From Verrucomicrobia subdivision 3 bacterium UBA7542 (GTDB taxonomy: Bacteria > Verrucomicrobiota > Verrucomicrobiia > Limisphaerales > UBA11358): a DNA stretch of 30,330 nt. This document shows, piece by piece, positions 10,871 through 20,258 of the stretch. A model generated the notes under the pieces. It had not been told where the DNA came from and made no database searches. It worked only from the letters and a program-made list of their open reading frames with translations. The stretch's first letter is position 1. Each line of letters opens with the position of its first letter. Both the position numbers and the translations under genes were made by a program. The stretch covers positions 7,124 through 37,453 of the forward strand of contig DLMG01000282.1 of the NCBI GenBank assembly GCA_002479245.1, in the 5' to 3' direction.

Positions 10871-13522
10871 TCAGTTTTTTGCCGACGGCAAGACCGCCCG
10901 TTTCTTTTCGAGCGAATCCTTTAATTCGGGAAACAACCCTTCCAGGTGGTTAAAAAATGTCGGCGGATCGTCCACGCGGAGCGATTCCACCAGCGGCAGC
11001 GCCTGCAAGCCGGCCTTTTTCACCCAGAAGGGGTCCGCCACCTCACCGTCGCGCAAATTTTTCCCGACGCGGCTGTAAAACACGTCGAGATAATTGTCCA
11101 GGGCGAGCTGGAGCAGGGCGGTTGGGTCGCCGCCGGCCGCCGCCGCCTTTTTTTCCAAAGCGATGCCAAAACCGATTTGCGCCCGGCTGCGCGCGGAGAT
11201 GGTTGCCGGCGCGTTCGGGCCAAAAACCTGCGCGTAGGCGTTCGTTGCGGCGTCAAAAGCGCCCAGTTGCAAATCGCAGTCGCCGATTTCAATCCACGCC
11301 TGCGCGTTGAGTTCATTCGTTGGATACAACTGGCAAATCTGGTTGAACACGTTCGTGGCCAGTTGAAAATTCGCCAGCGGATTGTTGGTGTCCGTCGAGT
11401 CCATGGACATCAATGCGCTGCCGTAGGCGAACAAGGCCTGCGCGTTCAGGTCCGGCGGACAATTCGTGTCGCTCGTCAGGGAGGTAAAATGGTCAATGGC
11501 GTCATTGTAGCTGGGCAGGCCCATCGCCGCGCGCCCGGCCATCAGGCGCGCCTGGTAAATCAACGGCGAACCCTGCCAGTTGGTATTTTGATAAAGCATC
11601 TTGTAATTTCTTTCCGCCTCCATGTAATTCGTCCCGCCCAGGCGGAAGTAATGATCCGCCACCCAATATTGGGCCAGGGGCGCCAGCTCGTTGGTCGGAA
11701 ACTGCGCGACAAAATTCGTGAACAGCCCGAAGGCGTTGGTTTCGTTTCCCGCCTGATAATTTGCCCCGGCCAGCGTGTAATTCACCTGGGGTTGCAAATC
11801 ATTGGTTGGGAAATTCTTGAGCCAGTCCTGATAGCCGGCGATGGCGGCGGGCCAGTTTGTTTCCAGATCGTAGGTGCGCGCAACGGCGAATGCCGCCTGC
11901 GGCCGCAGCGGCGAGCCGGGAAATTGCTGCTCAAATTTTTCAAAAACCTCGCGCGCCGCCGCCGCCTGCAAATGGTTCGTTGCCGCTTCTGCCAGACTTT
12001 GACCGTAAAGCAGCGCGCTGCTGGCCGCCAAATTGTTTGTCGGATATTGTTTTAGAATTCGCTCCAACGCGTCGCTCGCGCCCGTCAAATTGGTCAACGC
12101 CAGGCTGGCGCGCAGGCTTTGATAAAGCGCCTGGCCGCCCAGCGAGCGCGTTACGGCGGGAAAATTGGTGAAATCATCCAGCACCGCCCGGTAATTTTCC
12201 AGCGCGCCCGCGTAATTCGTTTGCGCAAACAGCACATCGCCCATTTTGAAACGGGCCTCGGCCAGTTCTTCCGACGGCGGCAACAGCTTCGCGGCCTTTT
12301 GGAAGTCGGCGAGACTTGCATTTGTCTGGTGATCCAGCCAAAGGCACCAGCCGCGGTCGAGATGCGCCTTGCCGGCGAGCGGACTGTTCGTGTACGCGCC
12401 CAAAAATTGATCGAAGCGCGCCTGCGCCTCCGGCAAAAGGTTCGTCACCTCCGGCAAATGATTGGTGGCCTCCAGTTGAGCGATGTAATCCTTCAGAGGC
12501 AATTCGCCGAGCGTCAGCAACGCCACGTCCGCCGCCGCCGAAGCGGGGAATTGGGCCAAAAATTTCCGGAGTGATTCCTCGGCGTCGGAAAATCGGCCCA
12601 GCGCGATGGCCAGTTCCGTGATTTTCAAAATCGCCTGCCGTTGCCGTTCGACCGGCGCGTTCATCGTGAGAATTTCCTGATAAGCGGCGATGGCCCCGGA
12701 CTTCTGCCCCAGTTGCTCCAGCACGCCCGCGCGCAACGCCAGACCTTCGGCCTGCAAGCCGTTGTCTTTTTCGGACCGCGCGATTTGGACCAGATTGGTC
12801 GTGACGGTCAGCGCCGCGTTGGTGTCGCCCGCCGCAAGCCGGTTCTGGTAAAGCAAATACGCCCGCTGCCACTCCAATCCCGGGTTGAGCGTCTGTGGGT
12901 TTACCGATTCCAAAATCGCGAACCCGCCGGCAAAATCGTTTTGCACGAATTTCGCCTGCGCCAGCAGCAAACGTCCGCGCGAAACCAGTTCATTCCCTGA
13001 GTCCATTTGCGCCGCGCGCTGAAACACGCCGTTCGTTTCCTCCAGCAACGACACCACCTGCGGCCATTCGTTGGTCTGCGCCTGCGACACCGCCGCCTCC
13101 ACCACAACCCTGAGCCGCAGCGATGATTCGGGGAAATCGCGCGTCAACGAAACAAATGTTTCCGCCGCCGCGGAAAAATCCCCGTTTTGAAACTGCGCTT
13201 CGCCAGTCCAATAAACGTATTGGTCGGCGAGATTCCCGGCTTCGGCTTTGCGCGCCGTGAGCAGCGCGACGGCTTGCGGGAGTTTCCCCTGCTTGAATTC
13301 CGCCTCCGCCTGCATCAACACCGCTTCGGCCATGCGGTCGGATTTTGGATATTTTTGTACGAACTGCGCGAACTCCGTTTCCGCGCGGCTCCACATCCCG
13401 TCCTGAAATGCGGTCACCGCGGCGGCATAGGCGCGGTCTTCCCGCGCGCCGGCGGCAAAACTCCGTTCGCCGCCCGTTGACAGCACGAGCAAAATCAAAA
13501 GCCATTGCCAGCGAAACGCCAT
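10871..13522 (-). CDS. Secreted tetratricopeptide (TPR) repeat protein
   Basis: 883 residues from ATG at 13522, chosen because it begins a typical signal peptide (MAFRWQWLLILLVLS...RSFAAG); the frame is open upstream to 13591 but that adds a long charged leader. The mature protein is almost entirely TPR-like helical repeats, e.g. AYAAAVTAFQDGMWSRAETE, with recurring QFPxS/YPTN turns and A..A...Y/F spacing, as in YbgF/BamD-like periplasmic scaffold proteins. Such repeats mediate protein-protein contacts in the envelope. No enzymatic domain is seen. Repeated FPTN/YPTN Asn-rich turns may be lineage-specific. It lies on the same strand as, and 223 bases upstream of, the giant delta-60 gene; co-transcription is possible but not shown. 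Confidence 0.85.
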   Translation of the reverse strand: MAFRWQWLLILLVLSTGGERSFAAGAREDRAYAAAVTAFQDGMWSRAETEFAQFVQKYPKSDRMAEAVLMQAEAEFKQGKLPQAVALLTARKAEAGNLADQYVYWTGEAQFQNGDFSAAAETFVSLTRDFPESSLRLRVVVEAAVSQAQTNEWPQVVSLLEETNGVFQRAAQMDSGNELVSRGRLLLAQAKFVQNDFAGGFAILESVNPQTLNPGLEWQRAYLLYQNRLAAGDTNAALTVTTNLVQIARSEKDNGLQAEGLALRAGVLEQLGQKSGAIAAYQEILTMNAPVERQRQAILKITELAIALGRFSDAEESLRKFLAQFPASAAADVALLTLGELPLKDYIAQLEATNHLPEVTNLLPEAQARFDQFLGAYTNSPLAGKAHLDRGWCLWLDHQTNASLADFQKAAKLLPPSEELAEARFKMGDVLFAQTNYAGALENYRAVLDDFTNFPAVTRSLGGQALYQSLRASLALTNLTGASDALERILKQYPTNNLAASSALLYGQSLAEAATNHLQAAAAREVFEKFEQQFPGSPLRPQAAFAVARTYDLETNWPAAIAGYQDWLKNFPTNDLQPQVNYTLAGANYQAGNETNAFGLFTNFVAQFPTNELAPLAQYWVADHYFRLGGTNYMEAERNYKMLYQNTNWQGSPLIYQARLMAGRAAMGLPSYNDAIDHFTSLTSDTNCPPDLNAQALFAYGSALMSMDSTDTNNPLANFQLATNVFNQICQLYPTNELNAQAWIEIGDCDLQLGAFDAATNAYAQVFGPNAPATISARSRAQIGFGIALEKKAAAAGGDPTALLQLALDNYLDVFYSRVGKNLRDGEVADPFWVKKAGLQALPLVESLRVDDPPTFFNHLEGLFPELKDSLEKKRAVLPSAKN

Positions 13523-13583
13523 GCGCCCGAATCTAAACGACGTTGCGCGGCGACAAAAGCGGGAAATTGCGGGTTTCAATTTG

Positions 13584-13647
13584 AACAACAAAGTAATGAA
13601 GAAACAAAGTTGCTGTTTAATCTTCGTTGCTTTGTTTCTTTGTTGTT
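13584..13647. repeat. AACAAAG-type inverted repeat
   Basis: AACAACAAAG (13584-13593) and CTTTGTTGTT (13638-13647) are perfect complements, with further AAACAAAG/CTTTGTTT pairing inside. It lies between the TPR gene start and the transposase remnant. It is probably a short intergenic repeat; whether it has any link to the IS is unknown. Confidence 0.6.
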
Positions 13648-13689
13648 AAATTTTTTCCAACGTTCACGCCGGGTTGGAGACTGGCGCCC

Positions 13690-14028
13690 CGTCCCGCACG
13701 GTGCTTCGCGTCCCAGGAAGGCAAGAACGCCGTCAAATGGACCCGACTGTCCTGTCACGACTTTGTGGACAACCGGGTGCGGCTGCAACTGTTCGTGTTG
13801 GCGTACAACCTGGGCAACTTCCTGCGGCAAGCCGTGTTGCCCCGAGCAGTGCGTCACTGGACGTTGACGACGTTGCGGGAGAAACGGATCAAGATCGGGG
13901 CGAAGGTCGTGCGCCATGCCCGGCAGGTGGTCTTCCAGATGGCGGAGGTGGCGGTCCCGCGGGAGCTGTTCCGGGCCACGCTGGAAGGGATTCAGCGGCT
14001 GAGATTGCCCACACCAGTGCCGGGCTGA
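13690..14028 (+). pseudogene. IS1380-family transposase, 3' remnant
   Basis: Only the C-terminal part of a DDE transposase survives. The frame carries KWTRLSCHDFVDNRVRLQLF, LAYNLGNFLRQAVLP, WTLTTLREKRIKIGAKVV and HARQVVFQMAEVAVPRELF, which I recognise as the end of IS1380-family transposases common in verrucomicrobial genomes. The N-terminal part and first catalytic Asp residues are missing, and similarity begins abruptly near 13700. No terminal inverted repeat or target duplication could be defined. The element is non-functional. Confidence 0.8.
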
Positions 14029-14407
14029 CGCCCGCAGGGCGGAAATCGCGGGAAGGAGAAGTGCTGGAGGAGACGCTCTGTCTGCGTTTGGTCGCAAATC
14101 GGTGCTGAAGGCGATCGAGGGCAGAAGCCATCTCCCGCGGAGTCAGGAATCCAGTCGTGGAGCGGCAAAAAAGCTTCATGGCACTGGCAGAGCTGATTCG
14201 AGGTGGGTCAATGAGACTGAATCGTCCGGATGGACGTGGGGCGTAAGGCCATATGGGAAATGTCGGCTGAAACACACCCAACCTTGACCGCCCGGTTTGT
14301 TCATTTCAAGCAAGTCTTTGTGGTCCAGGCAGATCCGAATGAATAAAAGATTTTTGAAAGAACCGACTTTGTGCTTGCGAGTTATTCTAGAAAAGATGAT
14401 AATACCT
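14029..14407. other. Intergenic stretch without a recognised gene
   Basis: Between the transposase remnant and the next gene there is no credible coding frame. The first ~250 bases could be further degraded IS sequence. The last ~100 bases must hold the promoter of the PD40 gene; TATTCT at 14381-14386 is a weak possible -10. Confidence 0.4.
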
Positions 14408-17400
14408 ATGAAAACCCGAATCGCCAGTATGAAAGCCTTGTTGAAAAGGTGGCGATCGTCAGCCGTGGGGGCGGTCGTCGCGTTGATCGCTTTTCAGGCG
14501 CCAGCCTCTTTTATTCAGCTGGTTTCGCAACACGACAGTTCCCTGCCGCCCGTTGCCGGCGGAGGTGGTTCTTCCCAATTGCCAATTGTCAGTGCCGACG
14601 GGCGTTACGCGCTCTTCGCCAGCACGGCGAACAATCTGACGATGATGAGCAATGGCGCTCCGATGCCCGTTCTGACCATGCCAAGCCTGAACGTGTACCT
14701 TCGCGATCGCGCCAGCAACACAACCATTCTGGTCAGCGTCAACTTCGCGGGAGCCGGCGGTGGCAATGGGGATTCCCTCCCCGTCGGCATTTCCACCAAC
14801 GGCCAGTATGTGCTCTTCGAAAGTGCCGCGAGCAACCTCGTGGCGAACGACACGAACAATTCTGAGGATGTCTTCGTCCGCGATTTGGTCAACGGCACGA
14901 CCACACTCGTCAGTGTGAACACGAATGGGTGGAGCGGCAGCGGCGCATCACGCGATCCGGCCATGACGCCGGATGGGCGTTATGTTGCCTTTGTCAGTGC
15001 CGCCACCGACCTTGTGCCGGGGGACACCAACGGCATTCCGGATGTGTTTGTTCGCGACCTGCAGGCGCAAACGACAACGCTCGTCAGTGTCGGCGCAACC
15101 CCCAATTTCTTCTTGCCCGGCAGTTCCGAGTCGCCCGAAATCACGCCGGATGGCCGGTACGTTGCCTTTTATAGCACCGCCACCAATCTGGTTGCCGGGG
15201 TAACCAATATGGGCGAAATCTATGTGCGCGATTTGACTGCCGGGAACACCATTTGGGCCAGTGCCAACGCAAACGCCATCTTCCAATCCGTGACCGGCGG
15301 CACAAACGAGGTTTCCTGCAATTTCAGCCTCAGCGCCGATGGACAGTATGTTGGCTTCGAGGCCTGCACGAATCCTCCGTCAGGTCCCGATATGAGCGGA
15401 ATCATTCTCCGCTACAACGTCCAAACCGGTTCGACCGACTTGGTTTGTTCGAATGCGACTGTGCTCATCGGAAGTTTCGCGAATCTTCACAACTTGGACA
15501 TGACGCCTGACGGACGATTCATTGCGTTTGTCGCCAATGTGGGGAATACGTCGCTGACCAACACCGCGATTTACCTCTGGGACGCGCAGACCGGCACCAA
15601 TACGCTCGTCAGCTTGGATCAGACCACCGGCGGTCCGGCCATTGGCGTTTGCGATTCGCCGGTTGTGAGCACCAATGGACAATTTGTAGCCTTCCTCTGC
15701 GGCGGCACCAACTTGGTTCCGAACCCGTTGTTTGCCCAATATCATTTGTATCTGAGGGACGTGCAGGCGGGGATCACGACCTTGGTGGATGTGGACACCA
15801 ACGGCATGGGCTCGGGAGTTAATGCCATAACCGTTCCCAGTATGAGCGACGATGGCAGCATCGTCGCTTTCGATGCCCCCGACGGCAACATTGTGGCGAA
15901 TGATCGCAACCATGATAACGACATTTTTGTTCGTGATCTGACGGCACAGACCACCGAGATGGTCTCTGCGCGTGACCCGTCTCTGCCTTCGCTGACGCCC
16001 AGTGGCGGCGCCAGCGCTTTCACCGCCTGCTCGGTCAGTGCCAATGGCCGCTACGTCGCTTTTTTCAGCGACGCCGACAACGTGACGCCCAATGACACGA
16101 ACGGTTACCGCGACGTTTTTGTGCGCGACTTGATGACGGGCACGAATATTCCCGTGAGTTTGAACACCAACGGAATCACCGGCGATGGGATTTCCACGGG
16201 TCCGTCCATCAGCGGCGACGGCCGCTATGTCGCGTTCAGCAGCAGCGCCAATGACTTGGTGCCGAACGACACGAACAACGCGCAGGACGTGTTCGTGCGC
16301 GATTTGCAGGCGGGAACGACAACCCTGGTGAGCGTAAGCATGAATGGGATCAATTCCGGGAACGGCGATTCTTATTCGCCCACCATCAGCGCCGACGGAC
16401 GATATGTCTTATTCCATAGCATAGCGTCAAACCTCGCTTCGGGTTCGTTTGGCAGCGGGTATGAAAACCTGTTCCTCCGTGACCTGCAAACCGGGGCGAC
16501 GTATGCGCTCACGTCGGGTGGTTCCGGAACGGGCGTGTACGCGGCTTCGATGACCCCGGACGGCCAAAACATCGCCTTCGTCGGAGTGGTTTCAGGAGGA
16601 GGTTCGGCAAAGTTATATGTCTGGAATTCGATGCTGGCCAAGCTGACTTATACCAATAGTCTGAGTTTTTCTTCTTCGCTTGCATGTTCCATCAGCCCCA
16701 ATGGGCAGAAACTCGCCTGCTTGCAAGGCACGCCGTGGGAGTTATACGCGGTGAATGTGGCTTCCAATGCCACCTCGGTCATTCAATCCAGCGGGGTGTT
16801 TTTGCAGTCGTGTGTGGGATTGCAATTCAGCGGTGATGGGCGTTTCCTCACTTACGCGATGGCATCGAACTCGATCGCTTGGCCGACTCAAAACGTGTAT
16901 CTCTACGATTTTCAAGTGGGAACCAACCTGCTCATCAGCCAGAACCCCAACACCCTCCAGCCCGCCAACGGCGCTTCAGATTCTCCCGCCATCAGCGCCG
17001 ATGGCCGGTTCATTGCGTATCGCAGCGCCGCCACCGACCTGGTGGCCGGCAGCACCAACGGCATTCCGGAGTTGATTGTTTACGACCGGTTGGCCAATTC
17101 GAACACCCTGTTAAGCACCGCCGCGACCGGCACTGCCAGCGGGGACAGTCGGTCTCTGACACCGGTGTTCAGCGGCGATGGACGGACGCTTGTTTTCGCA
17201 AGCTGGGCTTCCAATCTGGCCGCCGATGATTTCAACCACTTTAGCGACCTGTTTGCCTTTGCATTCCTTTACGTAAACGTCACCCTGGGCGCTCCGGGCC
17301 AAGGACCGACCCTCAGTTGGCCCTACGTTTCCGGGCACAATTATCAGGTCGAATATAAGGACAACTTGAACGACAGCGTCTGGCAGCAGGTCGCCGGCAC

Positions 17401-17485
17401 CATCAATATCAACGGAAACCAGGCCTCCCTGACTGATCCGGCTCCGGCTTTCAGCCAGCGATTCTACCGGGTCGTTGCGGAATGA
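14408..17485 (+). CDS. Secreted PD40/TolB-like beta-propeller protein
   Basis: 1,025 residues from ATG at 14408, preferred over 14297 because it gives a short basic N-region and a hydrophobic signal segment (AVGAVVALIAFQAPASF). About 16 repeats carry a core of the form (I/M)(S/T)xDGRYVAFxS, most followed by NLVxxDTNxxxDVFVRDLxxGTTTLVS; this is the TolB/WD40-like PD40 propeller pattern, enough for two propellers. The last ~65 residues form a separate module (PTLSWPYVSGHNYQVEYKDN) ending in RFYRVVAE, like the C-terminus of the giant delta-60 protein. It is presumably extracellular or envelope-bound; no enzyme motif is visible. The first tandem prepilin gene begins 70 bases downstream on the same strand. 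Confidence 0.85.
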   Translation: MKTRIASMKALLKRWRSSAVGAVVALIAFQAPASFIQLVSQHDSSLPPVAGGGGSSQLPIVSADGRYALFASTANNLTMMSNGAPMPVLTMPSLNVYLRDRASNTTILVSVNFAGAGGGNGDSLPVGISTNGQYVLFESAASNLVANDTNNSEDVFVRDLVNGTTTLVSVNTNGWSGSGASRDPAMTPDGRYVAFVSAATDLVPGDTNGIPDVFVRDLQAQTTTLVSVGATPNFFLPGSSESPEITPDGRYVAFYSTATNLVAGVTNMGEIYVRDLTAGNTIWASANANAIFQSVTGGTNEVSCNFSLSADGQYVGFEACTNPPSGPDMSGIILRYNVQTGSTDLVCSNATVLIGSFANLHNLDMTPDGRFIAFVANVGNTSLTNTAIYLWDAQTGTNTLVSLDQTTGGPAIGVCDSPVVSTNGQFVAFLCGGTNLVPNPLFAQYHLYLRDVQAGITTLVDVDTNGMGSGVNAITVPSMSDDGSIVAFDAPDGNIVANDRNHDNDIFVRDLTAQTTEMVSARDPSLPSLTPSGGASAFTACSVSANGRYVAFFSDADNVTPNDTNGYRDVFVRDLMTGTNIPVSLNTNGITGDGISTGPSISGDGRYVAFSSSANDLVPNDTNNAQDVFVRDLQAGTTTLVSVSMNGINSGNGDSYSPTISADGRYVLFHSIASNLASGSFGSGYENLFLRDLQTGATYALTSGGSGTGVYAASMTPDGQNIAFVGVVSGGGSAKLYVWNSMLAKLTYTNSLSFSSSLACSISPNGQKLACLQGTPWELYAVNVASNATSVIQSSGVFLQSCVGLQFSGDGRFLTYAMASNSIAWPTQNVYLYDFQVGTNLLISQNPNTLQPANGASDSPAISADGRFIAYRSAATDLVAGSTNGIPELIVYDRLANSNTLLSTAATGTASGDSRSLTPVFSGDGRTLVFASWASNLAADDFNHFSDLFAFAFLYVNVTLGAPGQGPTLSWPYVSGHNYQVEYKDNLNDSVWQQVAGTININGNQASLTDPAPAFSQRFYRVVAE

Positions 17486-17555
17486 ACCGGTGCCAGAAAC
17501 CTCGCCCCCCGCGATGTCAAGGCGCGGCGCCAAAACAAAGAGAAAGGCGGACAAT

Positions 17556-18536
17556 ATGAAGCAGAACAGGATTCACCAAGGACTTCTGAGCCGGGTCAAG
17601 GCAGTCGGGTGTGAAGCGATGGTGTTTCCAACACCGCCAGTGCTGCCGGATCGAGCCAAACCGTGCGTCGGGCCATGGTTGGCAGCTAAACAAGAGCGCA
17701 GGCGAAACGGTTTCACGTTAATCGAGCTTCTGGTGGTTCTTGCCACTCTCGCCCTGCTCGCGGCCATGCTGTTGCCGGCTCTCGCCCAGACCCGGCAGAA
17801 CTCCCAGGTCATTGAATGCCTGGCCAATCAGAGGCAGTTGGCCGTCGCGTGGATGATGTATGCCCGCGACAATAACGACAAGCTCGTGCCAGTTGGCAGT
17901 TTTCAGTATCAACCGGCGAATTTTGGTGAAAACCCCTTGACCGAGCCTAATCTCCAACCCGGAGGGAGTTTGGCTCAATTCTGTCCTGGCAATCTCCAGA
18001 ATACCTCAATGACTGCCGGCCATTATTACACCAATTGGATTAAAGCGGGTTTAATCTATCCTTATGTCCAGAATGTAGCCGTTTATAAGTGCCCGGCCGA
18101 CCTGTCCAAGTGCCCCTATGGGGCATCGGCAAGTTTCGCCGTGGCTGCTGAACGCACCTATTCCGTGAATTGCTACGTGGGGGGCATGCAGTGGTGGAAT
18201 CCGAGCTACAAACTCTATAGGAAACTGTCAGATATGAACCGGCCCGGCCCCGCCCACACTTGGGTTTTTATTGAGGAAAGTCCAACCAGCATTGACGACT
18301 GTTACTTTGCCTTGGATCCTTCGACCCCGACTCTCTGGTACAATAGTCCGGCAGTTTTGCATGGCAATGCCAGTGTGCTGACGTACGCCGATGGACATTC
18401 CGAGGTCCATCGGTGGAGGGACGGGTTCATGATCGGAGACAAGAATCCCCAAGCGCCGCCGGGATGCAATGTTCCAGCCGATCCCCATTCCGGCGATTTG
18501 GCGTGGTTGTTTTCAGTCAGCACGGTTCACAATTAG
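17556..18536 (+). CDS. Prepilin-like H-X9-DG protein, tandem copy 1
   Basis: 326 residues. Start ATG at 17556 is preferred because GAGAAAGGCGG lies 5-15 bases upstream; an in-frame start at 17475 overlaps the previous gene. A long leader of about 52 residues ends at G, followed by [20 protein letters not shown], the prepilin peptidase site and hydrophobic helix (Gly-1, Phe+1, Glu+5). The globular part contains CPADLSK, two further cysteines and NCYVGGMQWW, then H-GNASVLTYA-DG, which fits the H-X9-DG processing-associated motif. Known members are type II secretion/type IV pseudopilin-like proteins abundant in Planctomycetes and Verrucomicrobia; individual roles are unknown. It is the only array copy with the long leader. 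Confidence 0.88.
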   Translation: MKQNRIHQGLLSRVKAVGCEAMVFPTPPVLPDRAKPCVGPWLAAKQERRRNGFTLIELLVVLATLALLAAMLLPALAQTRQNSQVIECLANQRQLAVAWMMYARDNNDKLVPVGSFQYQPANFGENPLTEPNLQPGGSLAQFCPGNLQNTSMTAGHYYTNWIKAGLIYPYVQNVAVYKCPADLSKCPYGASASFAVAAERTYSVNCYVGGMQWWNPSYKLYRKLSDMNRPGPAHTWVFIEESPTSIDDCYFALDPSTPTLWYNSPAVLHGNASVLTYADGHSEVHRWRDGFMIGDKNPQAPPGCNVPADPHSGDLAWLFSVSTVHN

Positions 18537-18539
18537 ACG

Positions 18540-19394
18540 ATGAATGTAAGAATGGTTTGCCGAAAAGGTTTCACGTTAATCGAGCTTGCGGTGGTCCTTG
18601 CCACTGTTGCCCTGCTCGCGGCCATGCTGCTGCCGGCTCTCGCCCAGACCCGGCAGAACTCCCAGGTCATTGAATGCCAGGCCAATCAGAGGCAGTTGGC
18701 CGTCGCGTGGATGATGTATGCCCGCGACAATAACGACAAGCTCGTGCCAGTTGGCAGTTTGGCTTATCAACCGGCGAGTTTTGGTGAAAACCCTTTAAAC
18801 GATGTCAACCTCCAACCCGGAGGGATTTTGGCTCAATTCTGTCCTGGCAATCTCCAGAGTTCCGTAATGACTGCCGGCCATTATTACACCAATTGGATTA
18901 AGGCGGGTCTAATCTATCCTTATATCCAGAACATCGCGGTTTATAAGTGCCCGGCCGACCTCTCGATGGTTCCCTATAATTTTCCGGCTACTTTCCCCAG
19001 GCCATCTGAGCGCACCTATTCCGTGAATTGCTACGTGGGAGGCATGCAGTGGTGGGATCCGAACTACAAACTCTACAGGAAACTGTCAGATATGAACCGG
19101 CCTGGCCCTGCCCACACCTGGGTTTTTATTGAGGAAAGTCCAACCAGCATTGACGACTGTTACTTTGCCTTGGATCCTGCGACCCCGAATCTCTGGTACA
19201 ATAGTCCGGCAGTTCTGCATGGCAATGCCAGTGTGCTGACGTACGCCGATGGACATTCCGAGGCCCATCGGTGGACGGACAGCTTCATGATGGGCGTTAG
19301 GAATCCCCAAAATCCGCCGGGTATCAATGTTCCGGCTGATCCCAAATCCGGCGATTTGGCGTGGTTGTTTTCAGTCAGCACGGTTCACAATTAG
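18540..19394 (+). CDS. Prepilin-like H-X9-DG protein, tandem copy 2
   Basis: 284 residues, starting 3 bases after copy 1 stops. The leader is short (MNVRMVCRKG) before [20 protein letters not shown]; the Leu-to-Ala change at helix position 6 is unique to this copy. The most divergent loop is SMVPYNFPATFPRPS, where other copies have SK-PYGAS-FAVA. H-GNASVLTYA-DG is present. It is otherwise near-identical to its neighbours, so it arose by tandem duplication, and the spacing implies one transcript. Confidence 0.88.
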   Translation: MNVRMVCRKGFTLIELAVVLATVALLAAMLLPALAQTRQNSQVIECQANQRQLAVAWMMYARDNNDKLVPVGSLAYQPASFGENPLNDVNLQPGGILAQFCPGNLQSSVMTAGHYYTNWIKAGLIYPYIQNIAVYKCPADLSMVPYNFPATFPRPSERTYSVNCYVGGMQWWDPNYKLYRKLSDMNRPGPAHTWVFIEESPTSIDDCYFALDPATPNLWYNSPAVLHGNASVLTYADGHSEAHRWTDSFMMGVRNPQNPPGINVPADPKSGDLAWLFSVSTVHN

Positions 19395-19397
19395 ACG

Positions 19398-20258
19398 ATG
19401 AATGTAAGAATGGTTTGCCGAAAAGGTTTCACGTTAATCGAGCTTCTGGTGGTCCTTGCCACTCTCGCCCTGCTCGCGGCCATGCTGCTGCCGGCTCTCG
19501 CCCAGACCCGGCAGAACTCCCAGGTCATTGAATGCCTGGCCAATCAGAGGCAGTTGGCTGTCGCGTGGATGATGTATGCCCGCGACAATAACGACAAGCT
19601 CGTGCCAGTTGGCAGTTTGGCTTATCAACCGGCGAGTTTTTCTATAAACCCATTGACCGATCCTGATCTCCAACCCGGAGGGGCGTTGGCTCAATTCTGT
19701 CCTGGCAATCTCCAGAGTACCGCAATGACTGCCGGCCATTATTACACCAATTGGATTAAGGCGGGTCTGCTCTATCCTTATGTCCAGAATATCGCGGTTT
19801 ATAAGTGCCCGGCCGACCTGTCTAAGCGTCCCTATGGGGCATCGCCAACCTTCGCCGTGGCTTCTGAACGCACCTATTCCGTGAATTGCTACGTGGGGGG
19901 CATGCAGTGGTGGGATCAGAACTACAAACTCTATAGGAAACTGTCAGATATGAACCGCCCTGGCCCTTCCCACACCTGGGTTTTTATTGAGGAAAATCCA
20001 GCCAGCATTGACACCTGTTATTTTGTCTTGGATCCTGCGAACCCGACTCTCTGGTATAGTAGTCCGGCAGTTCTGCATGGCAATTGGAGTGTGATGACGT
20101 ATGCCGATGGACATTCGGAGGCCCATCGGTGGACGGACAGGAATATGATCAGCGACGTGAATCCCCAAGCGCCGCCGGGTATCAATGTTCCGGCTGATCC
20201 CAAATCCGGCGATTTGGCGTGGTTGTTTTCAGTAAGCACAGTTCCAATTAGACGATGA
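19398..20258 (+). CDS. Prepilin-like H-X9-DG protein, tandem copy 3
   Basis: 286 residues. It has the same short leader and FTLIELLVV helix as copy 2. The H-X9-DG motif is H-GNWSVMTYA-DG. One base is missing near the end (GTTCCAATTAG where the others have GTTCACAATTAG), so the reading frame misses the usual stop, adds PIRR and stops at the TGA that overlaps the ATG of copy 4 (ATGA). This makes copies 3 and 4 translationally coupled, unlike the rest of the array. Confidence 0.88.
   Translation: MNVRMVCRKGFTLIELLVVLATLALLAAMLLPALAQTRQNSQVIECLANQRQLAVAWMMYARDNNDKLVPVGSLAYQPASFSINPLTDPDLQPGGALAQFCPGNLQSTAMTAGHYYTNWIKAGLLYPYVQNIAVYKCPADLSKRPYGASPTFAVASERTYSVNCYVGGMQWWDQNYKLYRKLSDMNRPGPSHTWVFIEENPASIDTCYFVLDPANPTLWYSSPAVLHGNWSVMTYADGHSEAHRWTDRNMISDVNPQAPPGINVPADPKSGDLAWLFSVSTVPIRR

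Noticed and set aside
13889..14281. Minus-strand frame of 130 codons over the transposase remnant
   Set aside because: Antisense to the recognisable IS1380 frame for part of its length and without any recognisable domain.
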